58,524 nt of DNA from positions 1 through 58,524 of the forward strand of contig JAFGPL010000235.1 of assembly GCA_016936215.1 (NCBI GenBank), read 5' to 3'. Both the position numbers and the translations under genes were made by a program. Below the pieces are notes generated by a model. It made no database searches. It had not been told where the DNA came from and saw only the letters and a list, made by a program, of their open reading frames with translations. Source of the DNA: Bacteroidales bacterium (GTDB lineage Bacteria; Bacteroidota; Bacteroidia; Bacteroidales; UBA10428). The number at the start of each line of letters is the position of its first letter. Positions within the stretch are counted from its first letter, which is position 1. Positions 17,215 to 26,287 of this stretch are shown one piece after another.

Positions 17215-18027
17215 ATGAATACAATGATGACCAAAAAAATCGCGCTGGCAGTGGTTATTTTTACTGCCGGTATTTATAGCCAGGCACAGGATTTTGCACT
17301 TCAGCAACTTGAAAATTCACCCCGGCATCATGAATGGGTTCAGGTGAAATCAGGAAACAGGACATTACATGCTTTTGTAGCCTTTCCCGAAGTACCTGGT
17401 AAGACCCCTGTAGCCATTGTTATTCATGAAAATCGCGGGCTTACAGAATGGGTAAGAAGTTTCGCAGACCAGATTGCTGCTGCAGGTTTTATCGCTGTTG
17501 CCCCTGACCTGCTGTCTGATTTTGCCGCTGATAAAGAAAAAACCAGCAGTTTTGCAAACTCTGATGATGCCCGTAATGCACTCTATCAGCTTAACCCTGA
17601 ACAGGTAACGCATGATCTGGATGCTATACAGGAGTATGCAGCCAAAATTAAAGCATCAAATGGAAAGGTGGTAGTCATTGGATTTTGCTGGGGCGGCTCA
17701 CAAAGTTTCAGGTATGCCACAAATAGTTCTGCAATAAGTGCAGCTATGGTTTTTTATGGAAGCGCACCCACCGATAAAACCGATATCAGCAGAATTACCG
17801 CTCCTGTATACGGTTTCTATGGTGGAAACGATGAACGCATCAATGCAGGCATACCCGAGACAGAAAAACTAATGAAAGAATCCGGCAAAACATATGATTA
17901 TGTTATTTATCCGGGTGCCGGGCATGCCTATATGCGTGCAGGCGATGATCCTGATGGTTCACCCGAAAACAAAGAGGCCAGAAACAAGTCGTGGGAAAGA
18001 ATAAAAATGATCATATCGGGTTTATAG
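17215..18027 (+). CDS. Exported dienelactone hydrolase family protein
   Basis: About 270 aa with alpha/beta hydrolase fold. An N-terminal signal peptide (residues ~5-24, ending SQAQ) sends it to the periplasm. Motifs: IVIHENRGL, the nucleophile elbow GFCWGG with Cys as nucleophile, YGGNDERI (acid region) and the catalytic His in YPGAGHAYM. Family members hydrolyse dienelactone or related esters; the true substrate is not evident. ATGs at 17215, 17224 and 17227 are all possible starts. It converges with the thioesterase gene, 4 bp apart. Confidence 0.85.
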   Translation: MNTMMTKKIALAVVIFTAGIYSQAQDFALQQLENSPRHHEWVQVKSGNRTLHAFVAFPEVPGKTPVAIVIHENRGLTEWVRSFADQIAAAGFIAVAPDLLSDFAADKEKTSSFANSDDARNALYQLNPEQVTHDLDAIQEYAAKIKASNGKVVVIGFCWGGSQSFRYATNSSAISAAMVFYGSAPTDKTDISRITAPVYGFYGGNDERINAGIPETEKLMKESGKTYDYVIYPGAGHAYMRAGDDPDGSPENKEARNKSWERIKMIISGL

Positions 18028-18031
18028 GATA

Positions 18032-18445
18032 TCAATCCTGATCAAAATATTGTTCAAACTTTTTCAGAAATGACTCAGGCGCCCTGATGGGTTTTCTTGT
18101 CTGTGAATTTACAAAAGCATTTACCGAATTAGCCGTGCAGATAGATTGCCCGTTCTGGTTATATACATTGTAACCGATAATCAGTTTTACCACAGGCAGC
18201 ATTTTCATTTCGCATGTTACCGTGAGTTCGTCATCATAAAATGCCGGAAGCTTAAAATCAATGTTAAGAGAATAAACCGGCAGCAGAATACCGGAATCTT
18301 CCAGTTGTCTGTATGAAGTTCCGAGACTTCTGAGCATTTCGGTACGGGCAATTTCAAGGTACACAGGATATACGCCATGATGAAGGTAACCCATCCTGTC
18401 GGTTTCATTATACCTTACCCTGATTTTGATTTCAAAAGTAACCAT
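18032..18445 (-). CDS. Acyl-CoA thioesterase, YbgC-like hotdog protein
   Basis: 137 aa. The signature RYNETDRMGYLHHGVYPVYLE (split here as RYNETDRMG and YLHHGVY) matches 4HBT/YbgC thioesterases, with the catalytic Asp in ETDRMG. A single hotdog domain fills the protein (to about residue 125). It would hydrolyse a short- or medium-chain acyl-CoA or acyl-ACP in the cytoplasm. The SDR gene lies 41 bp upstream on the same strand, so the two probably form an operon of acyl/lipid metabolism. Confidence 0.88.
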   Translation of the reverse strand: MVTFEIKIRVRYNETDRMGYLHHGVYPVYLEIARTEMLRSLGTSYRQLEDSGILLPVYSLNIDFKLPAFYDDELTVTCEMKMLPVVKLIIGYNVYNQNGQSICTANSVNAFVNSQTRKPIRAPESFLKKFEQYFDQD

Positions 18446-18486
18446 GTTGTAATACTGTTTAAATCAATCTTTCAGCAACATATTGC

Positions 18487-19293
18487 TCATTTGAAAGGTG
18501 AATCCGGTTCTTTGGCCAGCGCCTTATAAGCCCCTCTGTCAACCACTTCGGGAACAATTCTTTGAAGCAGGGCAATAAGCTGACCTTCAATTGTTAATAT
18601 TTTAATGCGTTTTTTTCTCCTAATGGCCCTGATTAGTTTCTTTGCAACCTGTTCGGGCATCATCATTTTTTCTTCCTCACGCGGAGTAAAACCTTGTTGT
18701 GAACCGTCTGCAGTGAGTGCATGTTTTCTTATTTCAGATTTGGTAAACCCGGCACAAAGAATCATCACATGCAGACCATTTTTCAGATTTTCTATACGCA
18801 ATGTTTCCATAAAGCCGTGCATGGCAAATTTTGAGGCCGAATAACCCGATCTGCCGGGTAACCCGTGGTAACCTGCTACAGAAGAAATTCCTACCAGTGA
18901 CCCTTTGGTTTTGATAAGGTGCGGAAGTGCATATTTCGTACAATAAACTGTTCCCCAGAAATTAACATCCATCAGCTTTTTAAGCACCTCAATATCGGTA
19001 TCAACAAAAAGGGCACGCATTGAAATACCGGCATTATTGATCAGGACATCAATTTTCCCATATTTCTCCAATGTTCTGTCAATAAGGTTTTTGCAATCCT
19101 CCATCAGGGTAACGTCAGTCTTAACGGCAAAAACCTCATATCCCTTCTGTTTTAATTCATTTTCAACCTGAATTATAGCCTCCTGGCTTCTGGCGGCAAG
19201 CACAACTTTCGATCCTATTGATGCGAACTCCCTGGCCGTGGCGAGGCCTATGCCTGAAGAGGCACCTGTAATAATAACAACTTTGTCTTTCAT
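18487..19293 (-). CDS. Short-chain dehydrogenase/reductase
   Basis: 268 aa from ATG 19293 (a TTG at 19299 adds two residues). Rossmann motif GASSGIG near the N-terminus binds NAD(P); NNAG, the catalytic Ser (GISSVAG) and YSASKFA follow. The C-terminal ~60 residues (basic RRKKRIKILTIEG and a hydrophobic IALLQRIVP) resemble membrane-associated SDRs acting on lipids or 3-ketosphinganine-like substrates (inference). Substrate unknown. Co-directional with the thioesterase gene. Confidence 0.85.
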   Translation of the reverse strand: MKDKVVIITGASSGIGLATAREFASIGSKVVLAARSQEAIIQVENELKQKGYEVFAVKTDVTLMEDCKNLIDRTLEKYGKIDVLINNAGISMRALFVDTDIEVLKKLMDVNFWGTVYCTKYALPHLIKTKGSLVGISSVAGYHGLPGRSGYSASKFAMHGFMETLRIENLKNGLHVMILCAGFTKSEIRKHALTADGSQQGFTPREEEKMMMPEQVAKKLIRAIRRKKRIKILTIEGQLIALLQRIVPEVVDRGAYKALAKEPDSPFK

Positions 19294-19306
19294 GGGCAAA
19301 ATCAGC

Positions 19307-19390
19307 TTGGGTTTGGGAGGATATCTAAAAAGTCAATACATTACAGGCTTCTGAAAAACTTTTTAGACGACCTCTCAGTTTGAAACCCAA
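19307..19390. repeat. Nested fold-back element between divergent genes
   Basis: TTGGGTTT (19307-19314) pairs with AAACCCAA (19383-19390), AGG with CCT, and CTAAAAAGT (19325-19333) with ACTTTTTAG (19358-19366). The whole 84 bp can fold into one long interrupted hairpin. It sits in the shared upstream region of the SDR gene and rarA. Confidence 0.7.
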
Positions 19391-19497
19391 AATAACCTCA
19401 ATTGATGTTATTATGCAAATGATAAATGAAAATATTTCTTTTTTTTCTTCCAAACTATGGTATTGTTTTAATTTTACACTTAAAAATTAAAACTCTT

Positions 19498-20784
19498 ATG
19501 GCGCAGAATCAACCGCTGGCCGACCGGCTCAGACCCAAAGACCTCGATGAATATGTAGGACAGGAACATCTGGTAGGTAAGAATTCTATCCTCAGGATGA
19601 GCATTGAGTCGGGCAACCTGCCGTCGTTCATACTCTGGGGACCTCCGGGAGTAGGCAAAACCACGCTGGCCAGTATCATTGCCAATCGGCTCAAACGGCC
19701 ATTCTACAGCCTCAGCGCCGTGCATTCGGGAGTAAAAGATGTACGCGAAACCATTGAAAAAGCCAAAAAAAACCAGTTTTTCAATCAGCCCAACCCGATA
19801 CTCTTTATTGACGAAATACACCGTTTCAGCAAGTCTCAGCAGGATTCCCTGCTTGGCAGTGTAGAACAGGGAATTGTAACGCTGATTGGCGCCACTACCG
19901 AAAATCCTTCCTTTGAGGTGATTTCACCCCTGTTGTCGCGTTGCCAGGTATATGTGCTCAAACCGCTGGACAAAAATGATTTGACAAAAATCCTTCAAAA
20001 AGCATTGACAACCGATGAAGAGATGAAGAAATACAATATTGTCATCAAAGAGTATGAAGCCATTCTGAGATACTCGGGGGGAGATGCGCGCAAACTGCTC
20101 AACATTCTCGAACTGGTTGTTTTCTCATCTCTTAATCATAACAATGAGGTAACTATTGATAACGAGCTTGTAATAGCCAAAGTACAGGAAAACATTGTAC
20201 TGTATGATAAAAATGGAGAACAGCATTACGATATTATTTCGGCTTTTATCAAATCTATACGGGGCAGCGACCCCAATGCGGCGGTATACTGGCTTGCCAG
20301 GATGGTAGAAGGCGGCGAAGACCCGAAATTCATTGCCCGCAGGCTTGTAATACTTGCAGCAGAAGACATCGGGCTTGCCAATCCGAATGCCCTGTTGCTC
20401 GCCACCAATTGCTTTCAGGCTGTAAATCTTATCGGCTGGCCCGAATCAAGGATCGTCCTGTCAGAAACAGCAATTTACCTCGCCACCTCACCCAAAAGTA
20501 ATTCAGCCTATATGGCTGTTAACGAAGCACAGGAACTGGTAAGAAAATCAGGTGACCTTCCCGTACCGTTAAACATAAGAAATGCCCCCACCCGATTAAT
20601 GAAGGAACTTGGCTATGGAGACGATTACAAGTATGCCCATAGTTATGAAGATAATTTTGTAGTTGAAGAATTCATGCCCGAAAAAATAAAAAATACCATT
20701 CTTTATGCCCCCCAGGAAAATCCCCGTGAAAATGAGACCCGTGAAAAACTAAAAAAAATGTGGAAGGGTAAATACAAGTATTGA
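19498..20784 (+). CDS. rarA: Replication-associated recombination protein A (RarA/MgsA)
   Basis: 428 aa from ATG 19498; an upstream in-frame ATG at 19426 would prepend a non-conserved hydrophobic stretch. The protein begins MAQNQPLADRLRPKDLDEYV, the conserved RarA start. Walker A GPPGVGKTT (~46-54), Walker B ILFIDEIHRF (~100), sensor 1 IGATTENPSFEV, arginine-finger LLSRC and the tetramerisation region (IRGSDPNAAVYWLARM, RRLVILAAEDIGLANP) are intact. This AAA+ ATPase acts at stalled replication forks and ssDNA gaps. Confidence 0.96.
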   Translation: MAQNQPLADRLRPKDLDEYVGQEHLVGKNSILRMSIESGNLPSFILWGPPGVGKTTLASIIANRLKRPFYSLSAVHSGVKDVRETIEKAKKNQFFNQPNPILFIDEIHRFSKSQQDSLLGSVEQGIVTLIGATTENPSFEVISPLLSRCQVYVLKPLDKNDLTKILQKALTTDEEMKKYNIVIKEYEAILRYSGGDARKLLNILELVVFSSLNHNNEVTIDNELVIAKVQENIVLYDKNGEQHYDIISAFIKSIRGSDPNAAVYWLARMVEGGEDPKFIARRLVILAAEDIGLANPNALLLATNCFQAVNLIGWPESRIVLSETAIYLATSPKSNSAYMAVNEAQELVRKSGDLPVPLNIRNAPTRLMKELGYGDDYKYAHSYEDNFVVEEFMPEKIKNTILYAPQENPRENETREKLKKMWKGKYKY

Positions 20785-20808
20785 CTGTAAGGTTTTTCAA
20801 CAGAGGTT

Positions 20809-20825
20809 AACGTAAAATTTACGTT
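20809..20825. promoter_or_regulatory. 17-bp palindrome upstream of the xylose operon promoter
   Basis: AACGTAAAATTTACGTT is a perfect palindrome with an 8-bp arm on each side of one central base. It ends 3 bp before the -33 box of the xylB promoter, centred about 50 bp upstream of the expected transcription start, the position of an activator site. Binding protein unknown; no xylose regulator gene is in the window. Confidence 0.55.
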
Positions 20826-20828
20826 TAG

Positions 20829-20860
20829 TTTGTAAATACCGAATTATTAATATAATTTTG
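20829..20860 (+). promoter_or_regulatory. Promoter of the xylB-GH3-xylA operon
   Basis: TTTG (20829-20832), 20-bp spacer, TAATTTTG (20853-20860): exact consensus. Transcription should start near 20867, leaving a ~100-base leader before ATG 20966. Confidence 0.75.
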
Positions 20861-20965
20861 GAATGTAATTACCCCTTAAGGTGATCTGTTGATATAAAAC
20901 AGCAAGTGCCTGACAAGGTGTATTTTTATATTTTCTGAATATTTAATATAGCTTATATAATTTAT

Positions 20966-22456
20966 ATGTATATCCTGGGTTTTGATATTGGTAGTTCTTC
21001 GGTTAAAGCAAGCCTGATTGAAGCAGTCACAGGAAGATGTGTTGCATCTTCTTTTCAACCAAAGCAGGAGATGGAAATAATGGCAGCCAGCCCGGGCTGG
21101 GCGGAACAGGATCCCGAAATGTGGTGGAAATACCTCAAAATGGCCCTTATGGATGTACTGGAACAATCGGAGGCTGACAAATCCGACATTAAATCCATTG
21201 GAATTTCATACCAGATGCACGGGCTGGTGCTTATTGACAAACAGATGCATGTACTTCGTCCTTCAATAATCTGGTGTGACAGCCGGGCCGTTGAAATCGG
21301 TGACGAGGCGTTCACAAAAATAGGCCCTGCCATATGTCTTGAAAGCATGTTAAATTCACCCGGTAATTTCACAGCATCCAAGCTAAAATGGGTCAGAGAC
21401 AACGAACCGGAAATCTACAGAAAAATACATAAGATCATGCTGCCTGGCGATTATATTGCCATGAAGTTCACCGGAAAAATAAACACCACTGTTTCAGGCC
21501 TTTCTGAAGGTATTTTCTGGGATTTTAAGAAAAACAGCCTGTCGGGTGCCATTATGTCAACTTATGGTTTTGACAGGGAATTAATACCGGATATAGTACC
21601 TACCTTTTCAATACAGGGTGAACTTACAAAAAAGGCAGCAGAAGAAACAGGGTTAATTGCAGGAACCCCGGTGGCATACCGTGCAGGAGACCAGCCAAAC
21701 AATGCCTTGTCCCTTAATGTACTTAACCCGGGCGAGATTGCAGCTACTGCAGGCACATCGGGCGTTGTATACGGGGTAAGCGATGTTGTTAAATACGATC
21801 CGCAATCAAGGGTCAATACCTTTGCACATGTCAACCACACTGCTGATACTACCCGATTGGGCGTACTTCTGTGTGTAAATGGTACCGGTATACTCAATTC
21901 ATGGCTTAAGAAAAACGTAGCCGGTGAAATTACCTACCACGACATGAACAAACTTGCTGAAGAGATACCTGTTGGTTCTAATGGTCTTATTGTATTGCCT
22001 TTTGGCAACGGGGCTGAAAGAATGCTCGGGAACAAAAATACAGGCGGCAACATCACCAATCTGAATTTTAATATACACAACAAAGCACATCTGTTTCGTG
22101 CAGCACAGGAAGGTATCGTGTTCTCGTTTAAATACGGTATGGATATCATGGAATCAACAGGCATAAAACCTTCTGTTATCAGGGCTGGTAATTCCAACAT
22201 GTTCCTGAGTGAAATTTTCCGCGATACACTGGCAGGCATTACAGGTGCGGTGATTGAATTATATAACACCGACGGGGCCCAGGGTGCTGCCATTGGAGGG
22301 GGCATCGGGTCCGGCATTTTCAAATCGTTTAATGAAGGCTTATCCAACCTGAAAAAACTCCAGGTGATTGAACCTGACAGGTCTAAGATGGAACAATACA
22401 AAGCTGCCTATTTGTCCTGGAAGTCTCATCTTGATAAAATGATTAAAAACATATAA
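20966..22456 (+). CDS. xylB: Xylulokinase
   Basis: 496 aa FGGY-family carbohydrate kinase. The N-terminal phosphate motif is GFDIGSSSVKASL; SYQMHGLV (about residue 85) is the substrate-loop signature of xylulokinases; IIWCDSRA, the ATP-site GTSGVVYG and the FGGY-type C-terminal region (GAAIGGGIGSGIF) are present. It phosphorylates D-xylulose to xylulose 5-phosphate for the pentose phosphate pathway. First gene of an operon; the beta-xylosidase start codon follows one base after its stop. Confidence 0.95.
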   Translation: MYILGFDIGSSSVKASLIEAVTGRCVASSFQPKQEMEIMAASPGWAEQDPEMWWKYLKMALMDVLEQSEADKSDIKSIGISYQMHGLVLIDKQMHVLRPSIIWCDSRAVEIGDEAFTKIGPAICLESMLNSPGNFTASKLKWVRDNEPEIYRKIHKIMLPGDYIAMKFTGKINTTVSGLSEGIFWDFKKNSLSGAIMSTYGFDRELIPDIVPTFSIQGELTKKAAEETGLIAGTPVAYRAGDQPNNALSLNVLNPGEIAATAGTSGVVYGVSDVVKYDPQSRVNTFAHVNHTADTTRLGVLLCVNGTGILNSWLKKNVAGEITYHDMNKLAEEIPVGSNGLIVLPFGNGAERMLGNKNTGGNITNLNFNIHNKAHLFRAAQEGIVFSFKYGMDIMESTGIKPSVIRAGNSNMFLSEIFRDTLAGITGAVIELYNTDGAQGAAIGGGIGSGIFKSFNEGLSNLKKLQVIEPDRSKMEQYKAAYLSWKSHLDKMIKNI

Positions 22457-22457
22457 G

Positions 22458-24659
22458 ATGGATAAGGTATTTTTGATGATTATATTATCCCTCTCACTTG
22501 TAACCTGTAAGAACAAAACAGAACAAACGGATTACCCATCGGTTGATCTTTGGAAAAACCCAACCCTTACGGCTGATGAAAGGGTGAAAGACCTGCTGTC
22601 GAGAATGACACTTGAAGAGAAAATCTCACAAATGACCAATCACAGCACCGCTATTGAAAGACTCGGGATACCTGAATATGACTGGTGGAATGAATGCCTG
22701 CACGGGGTGGCCAGGGCAGGAAAAGCAACGGTTTTTCCGCAGGCAATAGGACTGGCCGCAACTTTTGACGAAGATTTGATTTTTAGGGTAGCATCTGCAA
22801 TATCAGACGAGGCAAGGGCTAAATACAATGCCGCGCAAAAAAAAGGTAACACGAAAAGATATATGGGCCTTACTTTCTGGACACCAAATATCAATATTTT
22901 CAGGGATCCGCGCTGGGGGCGGGGACAGGAAACATATGGCGAAGACCCATTTCTTACCAGCACGATAGGCATTGCATTTGTAAAAGGCCTGCAGGGGAAT
23001 GATCCCAGGTACCTTAAAACGGCTGCCTGCGCCAAACATTATGTTGTACATTCGGGGCCGGAAGCCATAAGGCACGAATTCAACGCAGAAGCCCCGTTGA
23101 AGGATTTTTATGAAACCTATCTGCCCGCATTCGAAGACCTTGTAAAAAAGGCCGATGTTGAAGCTGTAATGTGCGCCTATAACCGCACTTACAAATTACC
23201 CTGCTGTGGCAGTGGTTTCCTGCTCAAGGAATTACTAAGAGATAACTGGGGATTCGACGGACACATTGTTTCTGACTGCGGGGCACTGAATGACTTTTAT
23301 GATGGGCACAATGTTGTGGAAAATGCCGCCGAAGCAGCAGCCATGGCGCTCAAAGCAGGTGTCAATGTTGATTGCGGAAGGGTTTATCCTTCACTAAAAG
23401 AAGCTGTTGAGAAAAATCTTGTAACAGAAGCCGAAATTGACATGCAACTGAGCTACCTCCTGCGGACAAGGTTTCGGCTCGGTATGTTTGACCCTCCCGA
23501 ACTCGTGCCATTCACCTTAATAAGTGAGGATGTTGTAAGATCTGATGAAAACATTTCGCTCTCGAGGGAAGCTGCTGTTAAATCTATAGTTATGCTAAAA
23601 AATAATGGCGCCCTACCCCTCAAAAAAGACCTGAATGACATTCAGATTGTAGGTGTCCACGGTAACGACGCACAGGTATTGTATGGCAATTACCATGGAT
23701 TATCAGAAAATGCCGTAACCGTAGTCGAAGGTATCATGTCGAAAATAGGCCCGGGGACCAAAGCCGACTTCAGACAGGGAACTTTACTCGCGCGTGAGAA
23801 AGACAACCCTATTGACTGGACCAGCGATGCCGCCGCCACTGCTGACGCTGTTATTGCTGTAATGGGAATTTCTAACCTGATTGAAGGTGAGGAAGGAGCC
23901 TCGATTGCCTCGGCACATAAAGGAGACCGTATGGATATTAAACTTCCCGGGAACCAGGTGAAATTTCTGAAATCGCTGCGATCAAGGGGAGATGCGCCTA
24001 TCATTCTTGTGGTTACAGGTGGCAGCCCAATATCACTCGTTGAGGTAGAAGATATCGCAGACGCCATCCTTTTTGTGTGGTATCCCGGAGAACAAGGTGG
24101 CAATGCCGTTGCCGACATCATTTTCGGTGATGCAAATCCTTCGGGACGGCTACCGGTAACTTTTCCGAAAGGTATAGAACAATTGCCTGATTATGAGAAT
24201 TACTCGATGGAAGGCAGAACCTACAGGTATATGCAGGAAGAACCCGAGTTTGCTTTCGGCTTTGGGCTGAGTTACACAACCTTTGAATATTTTGACCTGA
24301 TATTAAACAGTGAAAATATAACCCCGAACGAAATACTTAAAATCGAAGTATCAGTAAAAAACACAGGCAAAAGGGCGGGCGAAGAGGTCGTACAACTCTA
24401 TCTTACAGACCTTGAAGCTTCTGCCCGGACACCAATGTATGCATTAAAGGGAATGAAGCGTGTGCACCTCGATGCCGGTGAGGCCAAGACCATTAGCTTT
24501 GAACTGGTTGAAAGTGATTTTGCACTCGTTACCGAAAACGGAGAAAAAATCACCGAACCCGGCAGTTTTCGAATCACCATTGGTGCAGCAAGCCCTTCAC
24601 CATCATGCGTTAAAAAGGGTTCTGCCATACCTGTTTCAAAAGAGTTTACACTGAAATAG
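22458..24659 (+). CDS. GH3 beta-xylosidase lipoprotein
   Basis: 733 aa. The N-terminus has a lipoprotein signal (ILSLSLVTC, Cys18), so the mature enzyme is anchored in the periplasm or outer membrane. The GH3 N-domain (~30-330) contains the substrate motifs WWNECLHG and GRGQETYGEDP, KHY and the catalytic nucleophile Asp273 in HIVSDCGAL; the C-domain (~375-600) and a fibronectin III-like domain (~640-730) follow. The WWNE(C)LHG form is typical of bacterial xylan 1,4-beta-xylosidases. Position between xylB and xylA supports release of xylose from xylo-oligosaccharides. Overlapping regulation by one promoter is likely (1-bp and 34-bp gaps). Confidence 0.93.
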   Translation: MDKVFLMIILSLSLVTCKNKTEQTDYPSVDLWKNPTLTADERVKDLLSRMTLEEKISQMTNHSTAIERLGIPEYDWWNECLHGVARAGKATVFPQAIGLAATFDEDLIFRVASAISDEARAKYNAAQKKGNTKRYMGLTFWTPNINIFRDPRWGRGQETYGEDPFLTSTIGIAFVKGLQGNDPRYLKTAACAKHYVVHSGPEAIRHEFNAEAPLKDFYETYLPAFEDLVKKADVEAVMCAYNRTYKLPCCGSGFLLKELLRDNWGFDGHIVSDCGALNDFYDGHNVVENAAEAAAMALKAGVNVDCGRVYPSLKEAVEKNLVTEAEIDMQLSYLLRTRFRLGMFDPPELVPFTLISEDVVRSDENISLSREAAVKSIVMLKNNGALPLKKDLNDIQIVGVHGNDAQVLYGNYHGLSENAVTVVEGIMSKIGPGTKADFRQGTLLAREKDNPIDWTSDAAATADAVIAVMGISNLIEGEEGASIASAHKGDRMDIKLPGNQVKFLKSLRSRGDAPIILVVTGGSPISLVEVEDIADAILFVWYPGEQGGNAVADIIFGDANPSGRLPVTFPKGIEQLPDYENYSMEGRTYRYMQEEPEFAFGFGLSYTTFEYFDLILNSENITPNEILKIEVSVKNTGKRAGEEVVQLYLTDLEASARTPMYALKGMKRVHLDAGEAKTISFELVESDFALVTENGEKITEPGSFRITIGAASPSPSCVKKGSAIPVSKEFTLK

Positions 24660-24693
24660 AAAATCAATTTTATAAACAAATAAATCAATCAAA

Positions 24694-26022
24694 ATGGAAT
24701 ATTTATTAGGAAACAAGGAATACTTTCCCGGAATAGGCAAAATAAAATTCGAGGGAAAAGAATCGAAAAACCCGCTTGCATTCAAGTTCTATGATGAAAA
24801 AAAGGTAGTGGGCGGAAAAACAATGAAAGACCATTTCAGGTTTGCAATGGCATACTGGCATACGCTATGCGGTACAGGCGGTGATCCGTTTGGCCCCGGC
24901 ACTAAAACTTTCCCCTGGGCAGAAGGCAAAGACCCCATGTCGGTTGCAAAGTCCAAAATGGATGCCGCATTTGAATTTATGACCAAAATTGGCATGCCCT
25001 TTTATTGTTTTCATGATTTCGACCTCGTGGAAGAAGGTGATTCCATCCCTGAATCAGAAAAACGTCTGCAAACCATTGTGGAATATGCCAAAGAAAAGCA
25101 GAAAGCATCGGGTGTAAAGCTGCTGTGGGGAACGGCTAATTTATTCTCGCACAAACGTTATATGAACGGCGCTGCCACCAACCCCGATTTCCATGTAGTA
25201 ACCTATGCTGCTACACAGGTAAAAAATGCCATTGATGCAACCATAGCCCTTGGCGGTGAGAATTATGTTTTCTGGGGTGGCCGTGAAGGCTACAGTTCTT
25301 TGTTAAATACCAATATGAAGCGCGAGCTCGAGCACATGGGCCGTTTTCTTACCATGGCGCGCGATTATGCACGCAAACAGGGATGGAAAGGAACATTCCT
25401 CATTGAGCCAAAACCTATGGAACCAACCAAACACCAGTACGATTTTGATGCAGCAACGGTGGTAGGGTTTTTGAGGCAATTCGGACTTGAAAAAGATTTT
25501 AAACTGAACATAGAAGTAAACCATGCTACCCTTGCGCAACATACATTCCAGCACGACCTTCAAGTATCTGCCGATGCCGGGATGCTCGGAAGTATTGATG
25601 CAAACCGTGGAGATTACCAGAACGGTTGGGATACAGACCAGTTCCCGATCAACCTTTATGAGCTTACGGAAGCTATGCTGGTCATACTCGATGTAGGCGG
25701 TTTTACAACCGGGGGTATTAATTTCGATGCCAAAACAAGAAGAAACTCTACCGATCTTGAAGATATATTCATTGCCCATATCTCTGGCATGGATGCTTTT
25801 GCGCGGGCGCTGATAATTGCTACCGATGTACTTGAAAAAACACCTTACAAAAAAATGAGGGTTGAAAGATATGCTTCATTTGACAGCGGCGACGGAGCCG
25901 ACTTCGAAAAAGGAAAACTGTCAATTGAAGACCTAAGAAACCTGGCCATTAAACAAGGAGAACCAAAACAGTTAAGTGGTAAGCAGGAGTTATATGAATC
26001 ATTTATCAATCAGGTTATGTAA
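24694..26022 (+). CDS. xylA: Xylose isomerase
   Basis: 442 aa, the usual length for the long (class II) enzyme. Key segments: [18 protein letters not shown], the catalytic His in [14 protein letters not shown], the metal-ligand segment [30 protein letters not shown], and DANRGD. It converts D-xylose to D-xylulose in the cytoplasm, feeding XylB. Last gene of the operon, followed at once by a strong terminator. Confidence 0.97.
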   Translation: MEYLLGNKEYFPGIGKIKFEGKESKNPLAFKFYDEKKVVGGKTMKDHFRFAMAYWHTLCGTGGDPFGPGTKTFPWAEGKDPMSVAKSKMDAAFEFMTKIGMPFYCFHDFDLVEEGDSIPESEKRLQTIVEYAKEKQKASGVKLLWGTANLFSHKRYMNGAATNPDFHVVTYAATQVKNAIDATIALGGENYVFWGGREGYSSLLNTNMKRELEHMGRFLTMARDYARKQGWKGTFLIEPKPMEPTKHQYDFDAATVVGFLRQFGLEKDFKLNIEVNHATLAQHTFQHDLQVSADAGMLGSIDANRGDYQNGWDTDQFPINLYELTEAMLVILDVGGFTTGGINFDAKTRRNSTDLEDIFIAHISGMDAFARALIIATDVLEKTPYKKMRVERYASFDSGDGADFEKGKLSIEDLRNLAIKQGEPKQLSGKQELYESFINQVM

Positions 26023-26038
26023 ATTTATTTTCCTGATA

Positions 26039-26080
26039 AAAGAGTGCCTTGAAGAATAGTGGCTTCAGGCACTCTTTTTC
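26039..26080 (+). terminator. Terminator of the xylose operon
   Basis: AGAGTGCCTGAAG-type stem: AGAGTGCCT (26041-26049) pairs with AGGCACTCT (26067-26075), inner bases TGAAG/CTTCA extend it, then TTTTTC. Confidence 0.85.
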
Positions 26081-26287
26081 TATATTTTTAAGTTTCACTT
26101 GTTTTTTATAAAAAGGCAGACCTCAATTAACAGATATCCTATCAGTAATTACTTAATTCTTTTCTCTTCAGTCACCGGTTCATTTTCTCCCCGGAGTAGT
26201 TTTTTTAACTATATGTTGAAATAGTTATTTTGCTTGGCGAAAAACAAAGGTTTATTTACATTTGAAGGTTCTTTAGCGTATTCAACC

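Noticed and set aside
22640-24121. Long minus-strand frames opposite the GH3 gene (up to 143 codons), and similar ones opposite xylB, xylA and the PL11 gene
   Set aside because: Shadows of strongly conserved plus-strand coding sequence; no independent evidence.
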